Positions 15,745 to 24,603 are shown, counted from the first letter of the stretch. The stretch: DNA of 64,000 nt from Candidatus Kaistia colombiensis (GCA_029203105.1 CP119318.1:1502501-1566500), one strand, 5' to 3'. Notes: generated by a model from the letters alone, not told the origin. Numbers and translations: made by a program.

Positions 15745-16425
15745 CTAGCCTTCCGCGGCTTTTTCGAACCCTTCGGCGGCCGCTTCCGTCAGCGCTTCCG
15801 CGAAGAGGGCGCCCGCGACCTTGGGCGAGAAGGTGAAGGTGTCGACGCCGAGACGGCCGAGGCGGACGAGATCGTCGACGGCGCGCAGGCTGGCAACCAG
15901 GACGCGGGTCGGGCTGCCGGCGCCGCGGATGATCTCCTGCATGGCAAGGATTTCGGCGAAGCCGTCGCGGCCGGCATCGTTCATGCGGCCGAGATAGGGC
16001 GCGACATAGTCGGCGCCGATCGCGGCGGCGGTGAGCGCCTGATGCGCCGTGTAGACCGCCGTCATGGTGATGCGCACGCCCTCCGCCTTCAGCGTCGCCG
16101 CGGCGATGGCGCCGTCCCGGGTGATCGGCACCTTCACCACCATGCGCGGATCGAGCGCCGCGATGACGCGGCCATTGGCGATCAGCGCTTCGCTGGTGCG
16201 GCCCCAGGTCTGGGCCTGGAATTCGGCGACGTCGGCCTCGAAGGCGGCGTGCGAGAGCCGGCCCAGTTCGGCCAGCGTGTTGGCCACGCCGGCATTGGCG
16301 AGGATGGTGGGGTTGGTGGTGATGCCGTGGAAGAGGCCGGTCGGCAGCCATTCGTCCCATGCGGCCCTGTCGGCGCTGTCGAGAAAGAGGCGCGGGCGGA
16401 TCGTCGGGGTCGTCTGGGTCATCAT
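15745..16425 (-). CDS. Transaldolase / fructose-6-phosphate aldolase family protein
   Basis: About 226 residues, a class I aldolase TIM barrel of the short (TalC/Fsa-like) transaldolase family. The N-terminus has RLFLDSADRAAWDEWLPTGLFHGITTNPTIL with the conserved Asp and TTNP. The Schiff-base lysine is in RMVVKVPITRDG, followed by GVRITMTAVYTAHQALTA and GADYVAPYLGRMND. It transfers dihydroxyacetone units between sugar phosphates or cleaves fructose 6-phosphate. Two adjacent ATGs at 16425 and 16422 are possible starts; an in-frame extension to 16524 looks non-coding. It is a single gene, divergent from the next small secreted protein. Confidence 0.87.
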   Translation of the reverse strand: MMTQTTPTIRPRLFLDSADRAAWDEWLPTGLFHGITTNPTILANAGVANTLAELGRLSHAAFEADVAEFQAQTWGRTSEALIANGRVIAALDPRMVVKVPITRDGAIAAATLKAEGVRITMTAVYTAHQALTAAAIGADYVAPYLGRMNDAGRDGFAEILAMQEIIRGAGSPTRVLVASLRAVDDLVRLGRLGVDTFTFSPKVAGALFAEALTEAAAEGFEKAAEG

Positions 16426-16653
16426 GGGCCTGTCGATGGTTCGAATGGAGCGGCATAGTATGGATCGCGCCGCCGATGCGGAAGCGGAATTCGGCCGGTT
16501 GCATGCCCGTGGGCCACCTGTCATCCGCGTCGCGCCTTCGGAGTGAAGATCATCACTGACGCTTCCCCTGCGTCATGGTGAAACGCCCCGAGGACAGCAG
16601 GCGTCGGGCCTGCGACGAGACAGGGGGGCGTCGTCGGGCGACGCGGATCGAAG

Positions 16654-16914
16654 ATGGCAAATCTCACCATGCGCACGAGCATCAGCCTGGTGGCGACCGC
16701 CGCGCTGGTCGCCTTCGGGGTCACGCTCTTCGGCGGCCAGGCGGTGAGCCGCACCAGCGGCGCCAAGGATCCGACGGCACCGAGCCTGTTCGACAAGGTC
16801 TCGGTCGGCGGCCGCGCCGGCTGCGAGATCCAGTCCTGGCCCTATATCGCGCCGGAATGCCTGCTCCCGTCGGATGGTGGCGAGGCGGCGCACAAGCCGG
16901 TCCGCCGGATCTGA
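16654..16914 (+). CDS. Small secreted protein with a Cys pair (86 aa)
   Basis: An 86-residue exported protein of a type widespread in Rhizobiales but without known function. A hydrophobic signal covers residues 6-30. The C-terminal part has AGCEIQSWPYIAPECLLP, with two cysteines that may form a disulfide around the QSWPYI core. An ATG at 16669 is an alternative start. It is divergent from the transaldolase gene, and the 228 bases between them hold no recognisable element. Confidence 0.65.
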   Translation: MANLTMRTSISLVATAALVAFGVTLFGGQAVSRTSGAKDPTAPSLFDKVSVGGRAGCEIQSWPYIAPECLLPSDGGEAAHKPVRRI

Positions 16915-17064
16915 GCCGGCCCGGCCAGCGCCAACTCTTTGGCTTGTCGCGTTTTCTTCCCGTGATCCGGTCTCCACTTCGCTCGAAAACGCTTTGGGCC
17001 GGCAGCGACTTGCCAAGATGGAGCATCGGTGGATTGATGCTCTCCTTCTTTGGGGAGAGGTTGC

Positions 17065-17691
17065 ATGTCGTTTGAACATTGGCTCGGCTTTGCCGCCGCT
17101 TCGGCCGTCATTCTCGCCATTCCCGGCCCGACCATCCTGCTGGTGATCTCCTATGCGCTGAGCCATGGCCGCAAGTCGGCCGGCGCCACCGTTGCCGGCG
17201 TCGCGCTTGGCGATTTCACGGCCATGACCGCCTCGATGCTCGGCCTCGGCGCGTTGCTCGCCGCCTCGGCGGCGCTGTTCACCGTGCTGAAATGGGTCGG
17301 TGGCGCCTATCTCATCTATCTCGGCATCAAGCTCTGGCGCGCCCCGGCCGGGGAACAGGCCGAGGCGCAGGCGCCGGAAGCTCGAGCGGTGCGCATCTTT
17401 CTGCACGCCTATGCGGTCACGGCGTTGAACCCGAAAAGCCTCGTCTTCTTCGTCGCCTTCCTGCCGCAGTTCCTGGTTTCGAGCCAGCCACTGCTGCCGC
17501 AGATGATCCTGTTCGAGGTGACCTTCCTCGTGCTGGCGACGATCAATGCCGCCAGCTATGCGCTGATCGCCGCCGGCGCGCGGAGGACCATCCGCAGGCC
17601 GAGCGTCCAGCGCATCGTCAACCGCACCGGCGGCGGTCTGCTGGTCGGCGCCGGCCTTCTGGCGGCCGGCTGGCGCACCTCGACCTCTTAA
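17065..17691 (+). CDS. LysE family translocator (amino-acid/metabolite exporter)
   Basis: A 208-residue membrane protein with about six hydrophobic helices. The RhtB/LysE hallmark is present at the start (FAAASAVILAIPGPTILLVISYALSHGRKSA with PGP), and the mid-protein has VTALNPKSLVFFVAFLPQFL. The ATG at 17065 has GGGGAGAGG five bases upstream. Family members export basic or neutral amino acids, homoserine lactone or similar compounds; the substrate is not predictable. It is convergent with the nuclease-fold gene, three bases away. Confidence 0.9.
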   Translation: MSFEHWLGFAAASAVILAIPGPTILLVISYALSHGRKSAGATVAGVALGDFTAMTASMLGLGALLAASAALFTVLKWVGGAYLIYLGIKLWRAPAGEQAEAQAPEARAVRIFLHAYAVTALNPKSLVFFVAFLPQFLVSSQPLLPQMILFEVTFLVLATINAASYALIAAGARRTIRRPSVQRIVNRTGGGLLVGAGLLAAGWRTSTS

Positions 17692-17694
17692 GCG

Positions 17695-18543
17695 TCAGTT
17701 CTGCAGACAATCGGCCGGCGGCGGCCCTGCCTGCCAGATGCCGCGCCGGAAGCAGCGGGCCTCGGTCTCGGCTGCCTTGTAGCCGTCCGGCGCCTTCGCC
17801 GCCGCCGTGGCCCAGCCCTGTTCGATCAGCCAGTGGCCGAGATCGGTCGCGCCGATCCGGCAGGGCGCGACGATCGGGTCGGCCGTGTCGTTGGCGGAGA
17901 CGCGGCACTCGACGCCGAGCGCCCGCACGCGGCGGCGCAGCGCCACCAGCGCCAGCTTGGCGCAGGCGATCTCGTCCGCCGCCTCGGCCGTCTCGGCCGG
18001 GTGGCAGAGACGGGCGTCATCCGGCACGGCGATGCCGGCCAGCCGCACATGCCGCGCGCCGATGTCGAGCAATCCGGCTTCGCGCACGACGACCGGCGAA
18101 AAGGCCTTCCAGCGCGGCGGCGCCAGCGGCTTCTTCGGCACGGCTTCGCGCTCGAGCGGCCCCGTCACCGAGGGCGCCGGCGTCATGCCGGGAGCTGTGA
18201 CGTTGCGCGGCGCCCAGATCGGGGTCTCGACCGCCGGTGCCGGTGCCGGTGCCGGTGCTTCTGCTGCCGGGGCAGCGCCGGCGGGGGCATCGACCCGGCG
18301 CGGCGGCGAGGCCGGTGGAGGCATCTCCTGATCGGAGCTGGAAGCATCGGCCGCGTCGACCGGGCCGTCGAACGGATCGCGATCCGCGTCGTCCAGCTCG
18401 TTCGAAAGGGTCACCTGTTCCGGCGCGGGGGCGCCCATCAACCCGGCGAGTTCGCGGCGGTCGAGGCCGCCGATCTTCGATGTGACGATGACGGCGAGGC
18501 CGATCATCGCGGTCAGGCACAGCGCTGCGAGCGCCGTCCTCAC
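17695..18543 (-). CDS. Exported thermonuclease-fold (SNase-like) protein with Pro/Ala linker
   Basis: A 282-residue protein. An N-terminal hydrophobic segment (residues 2-22) acts as signal or anchor. Residues 40-145 are acidic then Pro/Ala-rich. The C-terminal 130 residues resemble staphylococcal nuclease-like proteins (HVRLAGIAVPDDARLC, then ADPIVAPCRIGATDLGHWLIEQGWATA, and GIW). Several catalytic residues of active SNases are not obvious, so it may be a non-catalytic relative; six cysteines suggest disulfides. Its GTG start overlaps the stop of the S24 regulator gene (GTGA), so translation is probably coupled. Confidence 0.7.
   Translation of the reverse strand: MRTALAALCLTAMIGLAVIVTSKIGGLDRRELAGLMGAPAPEQVTLSNELDDADRDPFDGPVDAADASSSDQEMPPPASPPRRVDAPAGAAPAAEAPAPAPAPAVETPIWAPRNVTAPGMTPAPSVTGPLEREAVPKKPLAPPRWKAFSPVVVREAGLLDIGARHVRLAGIAVPDDARLCHPAETAEAADEIACAKLALVALRRRVRALGVECRVSANDTADPIVAPCRIGATDLGHWLIEQGWATAAAKAPDGYKAAETEARCFRRGIWQAGPPPADCLQN
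18233..18256. repeat. In-frame hexanucleotide repeat GCCGGT x4
   Basis: Four perfect copies of GCCGGT within the linker region of the SNase-like gene, encoding alternating Ala-Pro on the minus strand. A change in copy number would lengthen or shorten the linker without a frameshift. Confidence 0.85.
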
Positions 18544-19187
18544 TGGCTCGCCCAGATGATCCGGGCCATCCAGTCCACCTCGCGGGCGGCGATCTCGCGG
18601 TTCGGATGCTCCGGATTGATGGACAGCAGTTCGACCATCTTCGTCGTCTTGCGGGCCAGCACCTTGGCCATGACCTCGCCATCCTGCGTGCGCAGGACGA
18701 CGCGGTCGCCGGGGCGGCAGGTTGCCGTCGGCGAGACGATGATGATGTCGCCGGCGCGATAGAGCGGCATCATCGATTCACCGGAGACCTCGAGCGCATA
18801 AACACCCTCGGTAGCGCTACTCTCCGGGATGGCGACCTCGTCCCAACCCTGACCGACCGGGAAGCCGCCATCGTCGAAATAGCCGCCGGCGCCGGCCTGC
18901 GCGAAGCCGAGCAACGGCACATGGCGGAACGGTCCGGCCTGCTCCGGCGGTGTCGTCCGCCGCGCCAGGAACTCCATGAAGCTGTCGAGCGGTTCGCCCG
19001 TCGCCTCGAGGATCTTGGAAATGCTCTCCGTCGACGGCCAGCGCGGCCTGCCGTCGACGGCGACCCGCTTCGAACGGTTGAAGGTGGTCGGGTCGAGGCC
19101 GGCCTTGCGGGCAAGCCCCGAAGCCGTCAACTCGTTGCGGGCTGCCAGGCGATCGATCGCCGCCCAGATCCGCTCGTGCGACAACAT
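18540..19187 (-). CDS. S24 peptidase/HTH transcriptional repressor (LexA/CI-like)
   Basis: A 215-residue regulator starting at the ATG at 19187. Residues 1-70 form a helix-turn-helix domain (SGLARKAGLDPTTFNRSKRV). The C-terminal S24 domain has the candidate Ala-Gly self-cleavage site in GFAQAGAGGYF, the catalytic Ser in VSGESMMPLYRAGD and the Lys in GEVMAKVLARK. This layout fits repressors inactivated by RecA-stimulated self-cleavage, although the real LexA is usually shorter and such solitary S24 proteins are common in Rhizobiales. It is co-transcribed with the SNase-like gene by a 4-base overlap. A much longer in-frame extension upstream has no support. Confidence 0.85.
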   Translation of the reverse strand: MLSHERIWAAIDRLAARNELTASGLARKAGLDPTTFNRSKRVAVDGRPRWPSTESISKILEATGEPLDSFMEFLARRTTPPEQAGPFRHVPLLGFAQAGAGGYFDDGGFPVGQGWDEVAIPESSATEGVYALEVSGESMMPLYRAGDIIIVSPTATCRPGDRVVLRTQDGEVMAKVLARKTTKMVELLSINPEHPNREIAAREVDWMARIIWASQ

Positions 19188-19397
19188 GGCGGAAACCTCC
19201 GCGAATGCGGGCCCGGCCCGCGTCGTCCCGCGCTTCGCCAGCTGCGGGGAGAGGAATAAATCCCTCTTCAACAGCTTTATCCCCGTCCTTCGGGTCTGTC
19301 CAGCGGCGGGACCGGCATTTTGCCGCCTGCGGCAGGCCGCCCCTTGTTGCGGCGCGGCGGCATGACTAGTTTCCTGCCAAATCGTCAAGGATTCCAC

Positions 19398-19742
19398 ATG
19401 ACCGTCATCTTCAAGATCGCCCCCGACACCCTTTGGAGCGAGGCCAGGGACGCGGGCGTCTTCACCGGCGCGCCGATTGATCTCGCCGATGGCTACATTC
19501 ATTTTTCCACCGCGGAACAGGCGCGCGAGACGGCTGACAAATACTTCCACGGCCAGACCAACCTGCTGCTGGTCGCCGTCGATGGCGACAAGCTCGGCGA
19601 CAAGCTGAAATGGGAGCCGTCGCGCGGTGGCGCACTGTTCCCGCATCTCTATGGGCCGCTCGATTTCTCTGCCGTGATCTGGACCAAGGCCCTGCCGGTC
19701 GGCACGGACGGCCAGCACGTCTTCCCCGAGCTCGCCGCGTGA
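19398..19742 (+). CDS. DUF952 family protein
   Basis: A 114-residue cytoplasmic protein matching DUF952 over its length: FKIAPDTLWSEARDAGVFTGAPIDLADGYIHFST, then EQARETADKYFHGQTNLLLVAVD, and a final LPVGTDGQHVFPEL. The family resembles ADP-ribosyltransferase-like folds in outline, but no function is established. AAGGA lies about six bases upstream of the ATG. Its stop overlaps the GTG of pyrD, so the two are translationally coupled. Confidence 0.88.
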   Translation: MTVIFKIAPDTLWSEARDAGVFTGAPIDLADGYIHFSTAEQARETADKYFHGQTNLLLVAVDGDKLGDKLKWEPSRGGALFPHLYGPLDFSAVIWTKALPVGTDGQHVFPELAA

Positions 19743-20815
19743 GCGCCTTCGGCAGCCTCGTCCGGCCGCTGCTGTTCCGGATCGATCCGGAAACCGCGCA
19801 TGGCCTTTCGCTCAAGGTGCTGTCTTCCGGATTGCATCCTTCGGTCCGCCCCGATCGCGACCCGCGCCTGGCGCGAAATCTGTTCGGGCTCCGCTTTGCC
19901 AATCCGCTCGGCATCGCCGCCGGTCTCGACAAGAATGCCGAGGTGCCGGACCCGCTTCTGGCGCTCGGTTTCGGCTTCGTCGAGATCGGGACGATCACGC
20001 CTTTGGCGCAGCCCGGCAATCCGAAGCCGCGCCTGTTCCGCCTCGTTGAAGACCATGGCGTCATCAACCGGCTCGGATTCAACAATGCCGGTCACGCGGC
20101 GGCGCGGCACCGCCTCGCGGCGCGGCGCGGCAAGCCTGGCCTCGTCGGCGTCAATATCGGCGCCAACAAGGATGCGGTCGACCGTATCGCCGACTATGTC
20201 GCCGGCATCGAGACCTTCTCCGACCTCGCCTCCTATTTCACCGTCAATGTCTCCTCGCCCAATACGCCCGGCCTGCGCGACCTGCAGGCGAGGGGCGCCC
20301 TGGACGAACTGCTCGCCCGTGTGCTCGAGGCGCGCGACGCACAGGCGCGGCGCGTGCCGGTGCTGCTGAAGATCGCCCCCGACATGGCGGAGGCCGGCCT
20401 TGCCGACGTCGCCGAGGTGGCGCTGGCGCGGAAGATCGACGGCGTCATCGTCTCGAATACCACGATCAGCCGGCCGAATCTGATCGACGCGGCGACGGCG
20501 AAGGAAACGGGCGGCCTTTCCGGCCGGCCGCTGTTCCGTCTTTCGACCATTCAGCTCGCCCGTTTCCGCAAGCTGGTCGGCCCCGACCTGCCGCTGATCG
20601 GCGTCGGCGGCATCGAGTCGGCCGAAACCGCCTTCACCAAGATCGCTGCCGGCGCCGATCTGGTGCAGCTCTATTCCGGCTTCGTCTATGGCGGCCCGGG
20701 CCTTCCCGCCGCAATCCTGGCCGGGCTGTCGCGCATTCTCGACCGTCGCGGCATCCCGTCGATCGCCGACGCCGTGGGCATCGAGACCGAGAAATGGGCC
20801 GGCGAGACGGCGTGA
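19739..20815 (+). CDS. pyrD: Dihydroorotate dehydrogenase (quinone), class 2
   Basis: A 358-residue membrane-associated flavoenzyme that oxidises dihydroorotate to orotate, the fourth step of pyrimidine synthesis, passing electrons to quinone. The N-terminal helix (PLLFRIDPETAHGLSLKVL) is the quinone-tunnel region of class 2 enzymes. FMN and substrate motifs are clear: AAGLDKNAEVPDPLLALGFG, GFNNAGH, the catalytic-Ser segment NVSSPNTPGLR, LLKIAPD and GVGGIESAETAFTKI, ending with YSGFVYGGPGL. The GTG start overlaps the DUF952 stop and matches the usual family start. Confidence 0.96.
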   Translation: MSAFGSLVRPLLFRIDPETAHGLSLKVLSSGLHPSVRPDRDPRLARNLFGLRFANPLGIAAGLDKNAEVPDPLLALGFGFVEIGTITPLAQPGNPKPRLFRLVEDHGVINRLGFNNAGHAAARHRLAARRGKPGLVGVNIGANKDAVDRIADYVAGIETFSDLASYFTVNVSSPNTPGLRDLQARGALDELLARVLEARDAQARRVPVLLKIAPDMAEAGLADVAEVALARKIDGVIVSNTTISRPNLIDAATAKETGGLSGRPLFRLSTIQLARFRKLVGPDLPLIGVGGIESAETAFTKIAAGADLVQLYSGFVYGGPGLPAAILAGLSRILDRRGIPSIADAVGIETEKWAGETA

Positions 20816-20821
20816 GCCGTC

Positions 20822-22153
20822 TCAGGCGAAGGCGGCGCGGGTGCGGATGCCGCAGCGCCACAGCAGGGTGAAGCCGCGCGCCGACAGGAAGACGAGCATG
20901 GCCAGCCACAGGCCATGCGCGCCCCAGAGCGGCTCTGCCACCGCCCAGACGGCGAGGTAGAGGGCGAGCGACAGCAGCATCATGTTGCGCATGTCCGCCG
21001 ACCAGGTGGCGCCGATGAAGACTCCGTCCATCTCGAAGGCGAGCACGCCGGCGAGCGGTGTCAGCGCGGTCCAGAACAGATAGTGGCGGGCGGTGTCGCG
21101 CACGGCCGGGTTCACCGTCATCCAGTCGATCAGATGCGGCCCGCCGAACCAGAAGCAGGCGGCGGCGATCAGGGCCAGCACATAGCCCCAGCCGAGCGTC
21201 AGCTTCATCGAGCGCAGGAAGGCCGGCTTGTAGCGCGCGCCGATGGCGCGGCCGGCATATTGCTCGGCCGCCGCGGCAAAACCGTCGAGGAAATAGCCGC
21301 CGACCAGGAAGAAGTTCATCAGCACGGCGTTCGCCGCCAGCACGACATCGCCCATCTTGGCGCCGCGCGAGGCGAAGAAGCCGAAGGCGAACAGCAGCGT
21401 GAACGAGCGGATCATGATGTCGCGGTTGACCGCGACCATGCGCAGGATCTGCGTCCGGTCGAGCACCTGCGCCAGCGACGGGCGATCGGCGCGGTCGAGC
21501 CGGCGCATCACCAGCGCCAGGCCGAGAATGGCGGTCATCGCCTCGCCGATCGTTGTGCCCCAGGCCGAGCCGGCGATGCCCCAGCCGAGGCCGAGCACGA
21601 AGGCGATGTTGAGGACGATGTTGAGCCCGTTCAGGAAGGTCTGCAGCACCAGGCCGAGCGTCGAGCGGCCAAGCCCGATCAGCCAGCCGAGCATGACGTA
21701 GTTGGCGAGCGCGAAGGGCGTCGAGAACACCCGGATGGAATAATACTCGCTCGTCGCGGCCTGCACGGCCGGGCTGCCGCCGAGCGCCGCCAGCGCAATC
21801 GTCCGGATCGGGCCGGAGAGCAGGATCACAAGCAGGCCGATGCCGAACGCGACGATCAGCGCGCGAAAGAAGGTCGCCTGGATCTCCTTGCGATCGTCGG
21901 CGCCGAGCGCCTGGGCGACCAGGCCGGTGGTGCCGCTGCGCAGAAAATTGAACGTCGCGAAGACAAAGTCGAAGATGACCGCGCCGAGCGCCACCGCGCC
22001 GAGCAGCGCCGCGTCGCCGAGCCGGCCGATCACCCCCATGCCGACCAGGCCGAGCAGAGGCGTCGTCAGATAGGCGAGCGTCATCGGCACGGCGATCGCC
22101 AGAATGCCGCGATGGGTCACTTCGAAGGGGCGGATGGGGACGGGCGTGGTCAT
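20822..22153 (-). CDS. MATE family efflux transporter (DinF-like)
   Basis: A 443-residue membrane protein with about 12 hydrophobic helices in two homologous halves. It starts THRGILAIAVPMTLAYLTTPLLGLVGMGVIGRLGDAALLGAVALG, the typical MATE first helix pair. Later segments include LGADDRKEIQATFFRA and the half-repeat beginning RDIMIRSFTLLFAFGFFASRGA. Such pumps use Na+ or H+ gradients to expel cationic drugs or metabolites. It is convergent with pyrD, six bases apart. Confidence 0.92.
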   Translation of the reverse strand: MTTPVPIRPFEVTHRGILAIAVPMTLAYLTTPLLGLVGMGVIGRLGDAALLGAVALGAVIFDFVFATFNFLRSGTTGLVAQALGADDRKEIQATFFRALIVAFGIGLLVILLSGPIRTIALAALGGSPAVQAATSEYYSIRVFSTPFALANYVMLGWLIGLGRSTLGLVLQTFLNGLNIVLNIAFVLGLGWGIAGSAWGTTIGEAMTAILGLALVMRRLDRADRPSLAQVLDRTQILRMVAVNRDIMIRSFTLLFAFGFFASRGAKMGDVVLAANAVLMNFFLVGGYFLDGFAAAAEQYAGRAIGARYKPAFLRSMKLTLGWGYVLALIAAACFWFGGPHLIDWMTVNPAVRDTARHYLFWTALTPLAGVLAFEMDGVFIGATWSADMRNMMLLSLALYLAVWAVAEPLWGAHGLWLAMLVFLSARGFTLLWRCGIRTRAAFA

Positions 22154-22219
22154 GCGAGGCTCGGTTGTTGCGAACCCACGGATAGCCGGTCGGCGCCCCG
22201 GCGTCGATGCCTGCGCCAG

Positions 22220-22840
22220 TCAGCCGCCGCGGCGGAACCGGCCGACATGAAAGCGCTGGACGCGCCCCGCCGGCGTCACATGGTCAAACTCGTCGCTTTC
22301 GAGCGGCGCGAATTCGTCGCCGAGGAAGGCCTCGAGATCGGTCTTGCCATAGCGGCGGACCGGCAAGCCGCTGCAGCGTTCTGGTCCGGTCGGGGCGAAG
22401 GTGGCGATGATCGCCTGCCCGCCCGGCTCGAGCGCTGCCAGCAGCGTCCGGCGGTAGGCCTGCCGGTCCTCGTCGTCGACGAGGAAATGCAGCACCGCCC
22501 GGTCGTGCCAGAGCCGATACCGTCGATCCGGCCGCCATGTCGTGATGTCGCCGACGATGCCATGTACGGGAGCCGACGGCCCCAGCCGCGCCAGAACCCG
22601 CTGGATCGCCTCGGCGGAAAGATCGATCACCGACACATCCGCGAAGCCGGCTGCGACCAGATGGTCGGGCAGGCGTGAAATGCCGCCGCCGACATCGAGA
22701 ATGGGGTCTGCCTTGCCGACGCCCGAATGGGCGATCCAGTCGAGCGAGCGTTGCGGCACCACCTCGAACCAGCTCACCTCGGTCTCGGTCTTGCTGCCAT
22801 AGACCGCGTCCCAATGCTCCGATTTCGACGGCGTCGACAT
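22220..22840 (-). CDS. Class I SAM-dependent methyltransferase
   Basis: A 206-residue cytoplasmic protein. The SAM-binding motif I is ILDVGGGISRLPDHLVAAG, and motif II carries the ribose-binding acid in VSVIDLSAEAIQRV. GDITTW is the adenine-contact loop, and LWHDRAVLHFLVDDEDRQAY is typical of the TPMT/DUF-type methyltransferase group that begins with HWDAVYGSK. The ATG at 22840 has GAGGAGGA five bases upstream. The substrate is unknown. It is divergent from the HDAC-like gene across a 74-base gap. Confidence 0.88.
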   Translation of the reverse strand: MSTPSKSEHWDAVYGSKTETEVSWFEVVPQRSLDWIAHSGVGKADPILDVGGGISRLPDHLVAAGFADVSVIDLSAEAIQRVLARLGPSAPVHGIVGDITTWRPDRRYRLWHDRAVLHFLVDDEDRQAYRRTLLAALEPGGQAIIATFAPTGPERCSGLPVRRYGKTDLEAFLGDEFAPLESDEFDHVTPAGRVQRFHVGRFRRGG

Positions 22841-22914
22841 GATTGTCCTCCTCGCGGCCAAGGGGAGCATACCCGGTATGGGATCCGGCTGGCGAATTCG
22901 ACTATCCTGCCGGC

Positions 22915-23817
22915 ATGCTGCCTCCGATCATCCACCATCCCGCCTACACCGCCGAGATCCCGGCCGATCACCGCTTTCCGATGCAGAAGTACCGGCGGCT
23001 CGCCGAGATCGTCGCCGCCGACGGGCTGGCACCGGCCGGCTTCGTCGTGCCGGAACCGGCCACGGCCGCCCAGTTGTCGCTGGCGCATGACCGCGCCTAT
23101 GTCGAGGCAGTGTTCTCGTTCTCCGTGCCGCCGGCGATCGAGCGCGAAATCGGCCTGCCGATGAACGAGACTGTGGTGCGACGCGCGGCGGCGGCTACCG
23201 GCGGCACCATTCTCGCGGCGCGACTGGCGCTGGCGCATGGGCTTGCCTGCAACACGGCCGGCGGCAGCCATCACGCCCGGTCCGACCAGGGCGCTGGCTT
23301 CTGCACCTTCAACGACGTCGCCGTCGCCATCCGGGTCCTGATGGCGGAGGGCATGATCGGCACGGCGCTGGTGGTCGATTGCGACGTGCATCAGGGCGAC
23401 GGCACGGCCGAGATCTTTGCCAATGACGCCACCGTCACGACGCTGTCGCTGCATGGCGAGAAGAACTATCCCGTCCGCAAGCGTCAATCGACGATCGATA
23501 TCGGCCTCGCCGACAAGACCGACGACCGCGCCTATATCGCCGCCCTCGACGGCATCCTGGCGCCGTTGCTCGACCGCACCCATCCCGACATCGTCTTCTA
23601 CAATGCCGGCGTCGATCCGCATGAGGAGGACAGGCTCGGCCGGCTGTCACTGTCGGATGCCGGGCTTTCGGCGCGCGACCGGCTGGTGATCCGCGCGGTG
23701 CGAAGCCGCGGCATTCCGCTCGCCGGCGTCATCGGCGGCGGCTATGGCGCCGACGTCGAGCCGATCGCCCGTCGCCATGCCCTGCTGCACCACGCGGCGG
23801 CGGCGTTTTCGGGCTAG
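22915..23817 (+). CDS. Histone deacetylase-family (AcuC/AphA-like) amidohydrolase
   Basis: A 300-residue Zn-dependent deacetylase of the arginase/HDAC fold. The charge-relay histidines are in GGSHHARSDQGAGFCTFND, zinc ligands in VVDCDVHQGDGTAEIF and YNAGVDPHEEDRLG, and the Gly-rich GVIGGGYG ends the core. Bacterial members deacetylate acetylpolyamines or acetyl-lysine on metabolic enzymes. An in-frame upstream extension to 22843 looks non-coding; I chose the ATG at 22915. Family A repeat copy 2 follows the stop. Confidence 0.9.
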   Translation: MLPPIIHHPAYTAEIPADHRFPMQKYRRLAEIVAADGLAPAGFVVPEPATAAQLSLAHDRAYVEAVFSFSVPPAIEREIGLPMNETVVRRAAAATGGTILAARLALAHGLACNTAGGSHHARSDQGAGFCTFNDVAVAIRVLMAEGMIGTALVVDCDVHQGDGTAEIFANDATVTTLSLHGEKNYPVRKRQSTIDIGLADKTDDRAYIAALDGILAPLLDRTHPDIVFYNAGVDPHEEDRLGRLSLSDAGLSARDRLVIRAVRSRGIPLAGVIGGGYGADVEPIARRHALLHHAAAAFSG

Positions 23818-23842
23818 GGGAACTGGCTGTTGTCGCCCCCTT

Positions 23843-23964
23843 ACCTCTCCCTGAGGGAGAGGTCGGAGCGAAGCTCCGGGTGAGGGTTTAGGGAACCATC
23901 CGGAGAGGCGTAAACCCTCACCCGCCGGCCTGCGGCCGTCGACCTCTCCCTCAGGGCGAGGTGA
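23843..23964. repeat. Intergenic palindromic repeat, family A, copy 2
   Basis: The second copy of the element at 1351-1474, about 122 bases. The outer hairpins and the arms GGGTGAGGGTTTA / TAAACCCTCACCC are conserved in the same orientation. The 20-base core at 23891-23910 is the reverse complement of the core in copy 1 apart from one or two bases. It lies between convergent genes (HDAC-like and a secreted hypothetical), so it may help to end both transcripts. Confidence 0.85.
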
Positions 23965-23977
23965 AGTAAGCTGCCGC

Positions 23978-24487
23978 TCAATTCTTCCGAAAAGTCAGAT
24001 CCGACAGCGTGGTGGTCGGGCCGTTCGGCAGCGGCTGACTCACGACCTGGATGCGCAGCTGGCCCTGGCCGTCATTGAGGATCGACATGCGCGCCTTGGT
24101 GCTGCCATTGACCGGCTTCGGCCAGGTCATGGTGAAGTTGACGCGGTCGCCATTGCGCTTGCCGACGATCGCGGCCGGTCCGGCGCGCGCGCCGATATAG
24201 GTGCCCGAATAGCGGCCCGTCGCCGGGTTGTAGGTCACGTCGGCGCTGATGTTGCGGGTAAAGACGATGGCGCCCCGACAACTGCCGCTGACCGACATCC
24301 GGTTGGGGGCGTGGTCGCCCGTTACGGAACAGCTGGCGTCGATGATGGGCGACTGCGCGTTGCGGCGCACCGGCCCGCCGCCGGTCCAGCTGCCGGCAAA
24401 GCGGTTCTGAAAGCTCTGCTCGTCGCCACCGGCCGAAAGAGCCGGACCGGCGAGCAGGCAGAAGACGATCGGCCATAGCGGTCTCAT
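23978..24487 (-). CDS. Secreted hypothetical protein (169 aa)
   Basis: An exported protein with a signal peptide (MRPLWPIVFCLLAGPALSAGG). The mature part is predicted beta-rich: FAGSWTGGGPVRRNAQSP, two cysteines (ASCSVTGDHAPNRMSVSGSCRGAIVF) and GRYSGTYIGARAGPAAIVGKRNGDRVNFTMTW. This resembles small lipocalin-like envelope proteins common in Rhizobiales; no function is assigned. GGGAG lies upstream of the ATG at 24487. A frame extension to 24559 is not supported. Confidence 0.7.
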   Translation of the reverse strand: MRPLWPIVFCLLAGPALSAGGDEQSFQNRFAGSWTGGGPVRRNAQSPIIDASCSVTGDHAPNRMSVSGSCRGAIVFTRNISADVTYNPATGRYSGTYIGARAGPAAIVGKRNGDRVNFTMTWPKPVNGSTKARMSILNDGQGQLRIQVVSQPLPNGPTTTLSDLTFRKN

Positions 24488-24544
24488 CGCGCTCGCTCCC
24501 GTTCGGGAAACGAACCCAATAACGCAACCGTTCCGAGCGGGAAG

Positions 24545-24597
24545 GCCAAAGCGGATCACGGCCGGTTCAAAAGAACCGGATCGCGATCGGCTTTGGC
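24545..24597 (-). terminator. Long hairpin downstream of lysS
   Basis: Outer arms GCCAAAGC (24545-24552) and GCTTTGGC (24590-24597) and a perfect inner stem CCGGTTC-AAAA-GAACCGG (24562-24579) form one extended, slightly bulged hairpin. It begins seven bases beyond the lysS stop on the minus strand. There is no strong T-run after it, so termination or 3'-end protection are both possible. Confidence 0.55.
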
Positions 24598-24603
24598 TGG
24601 TTC

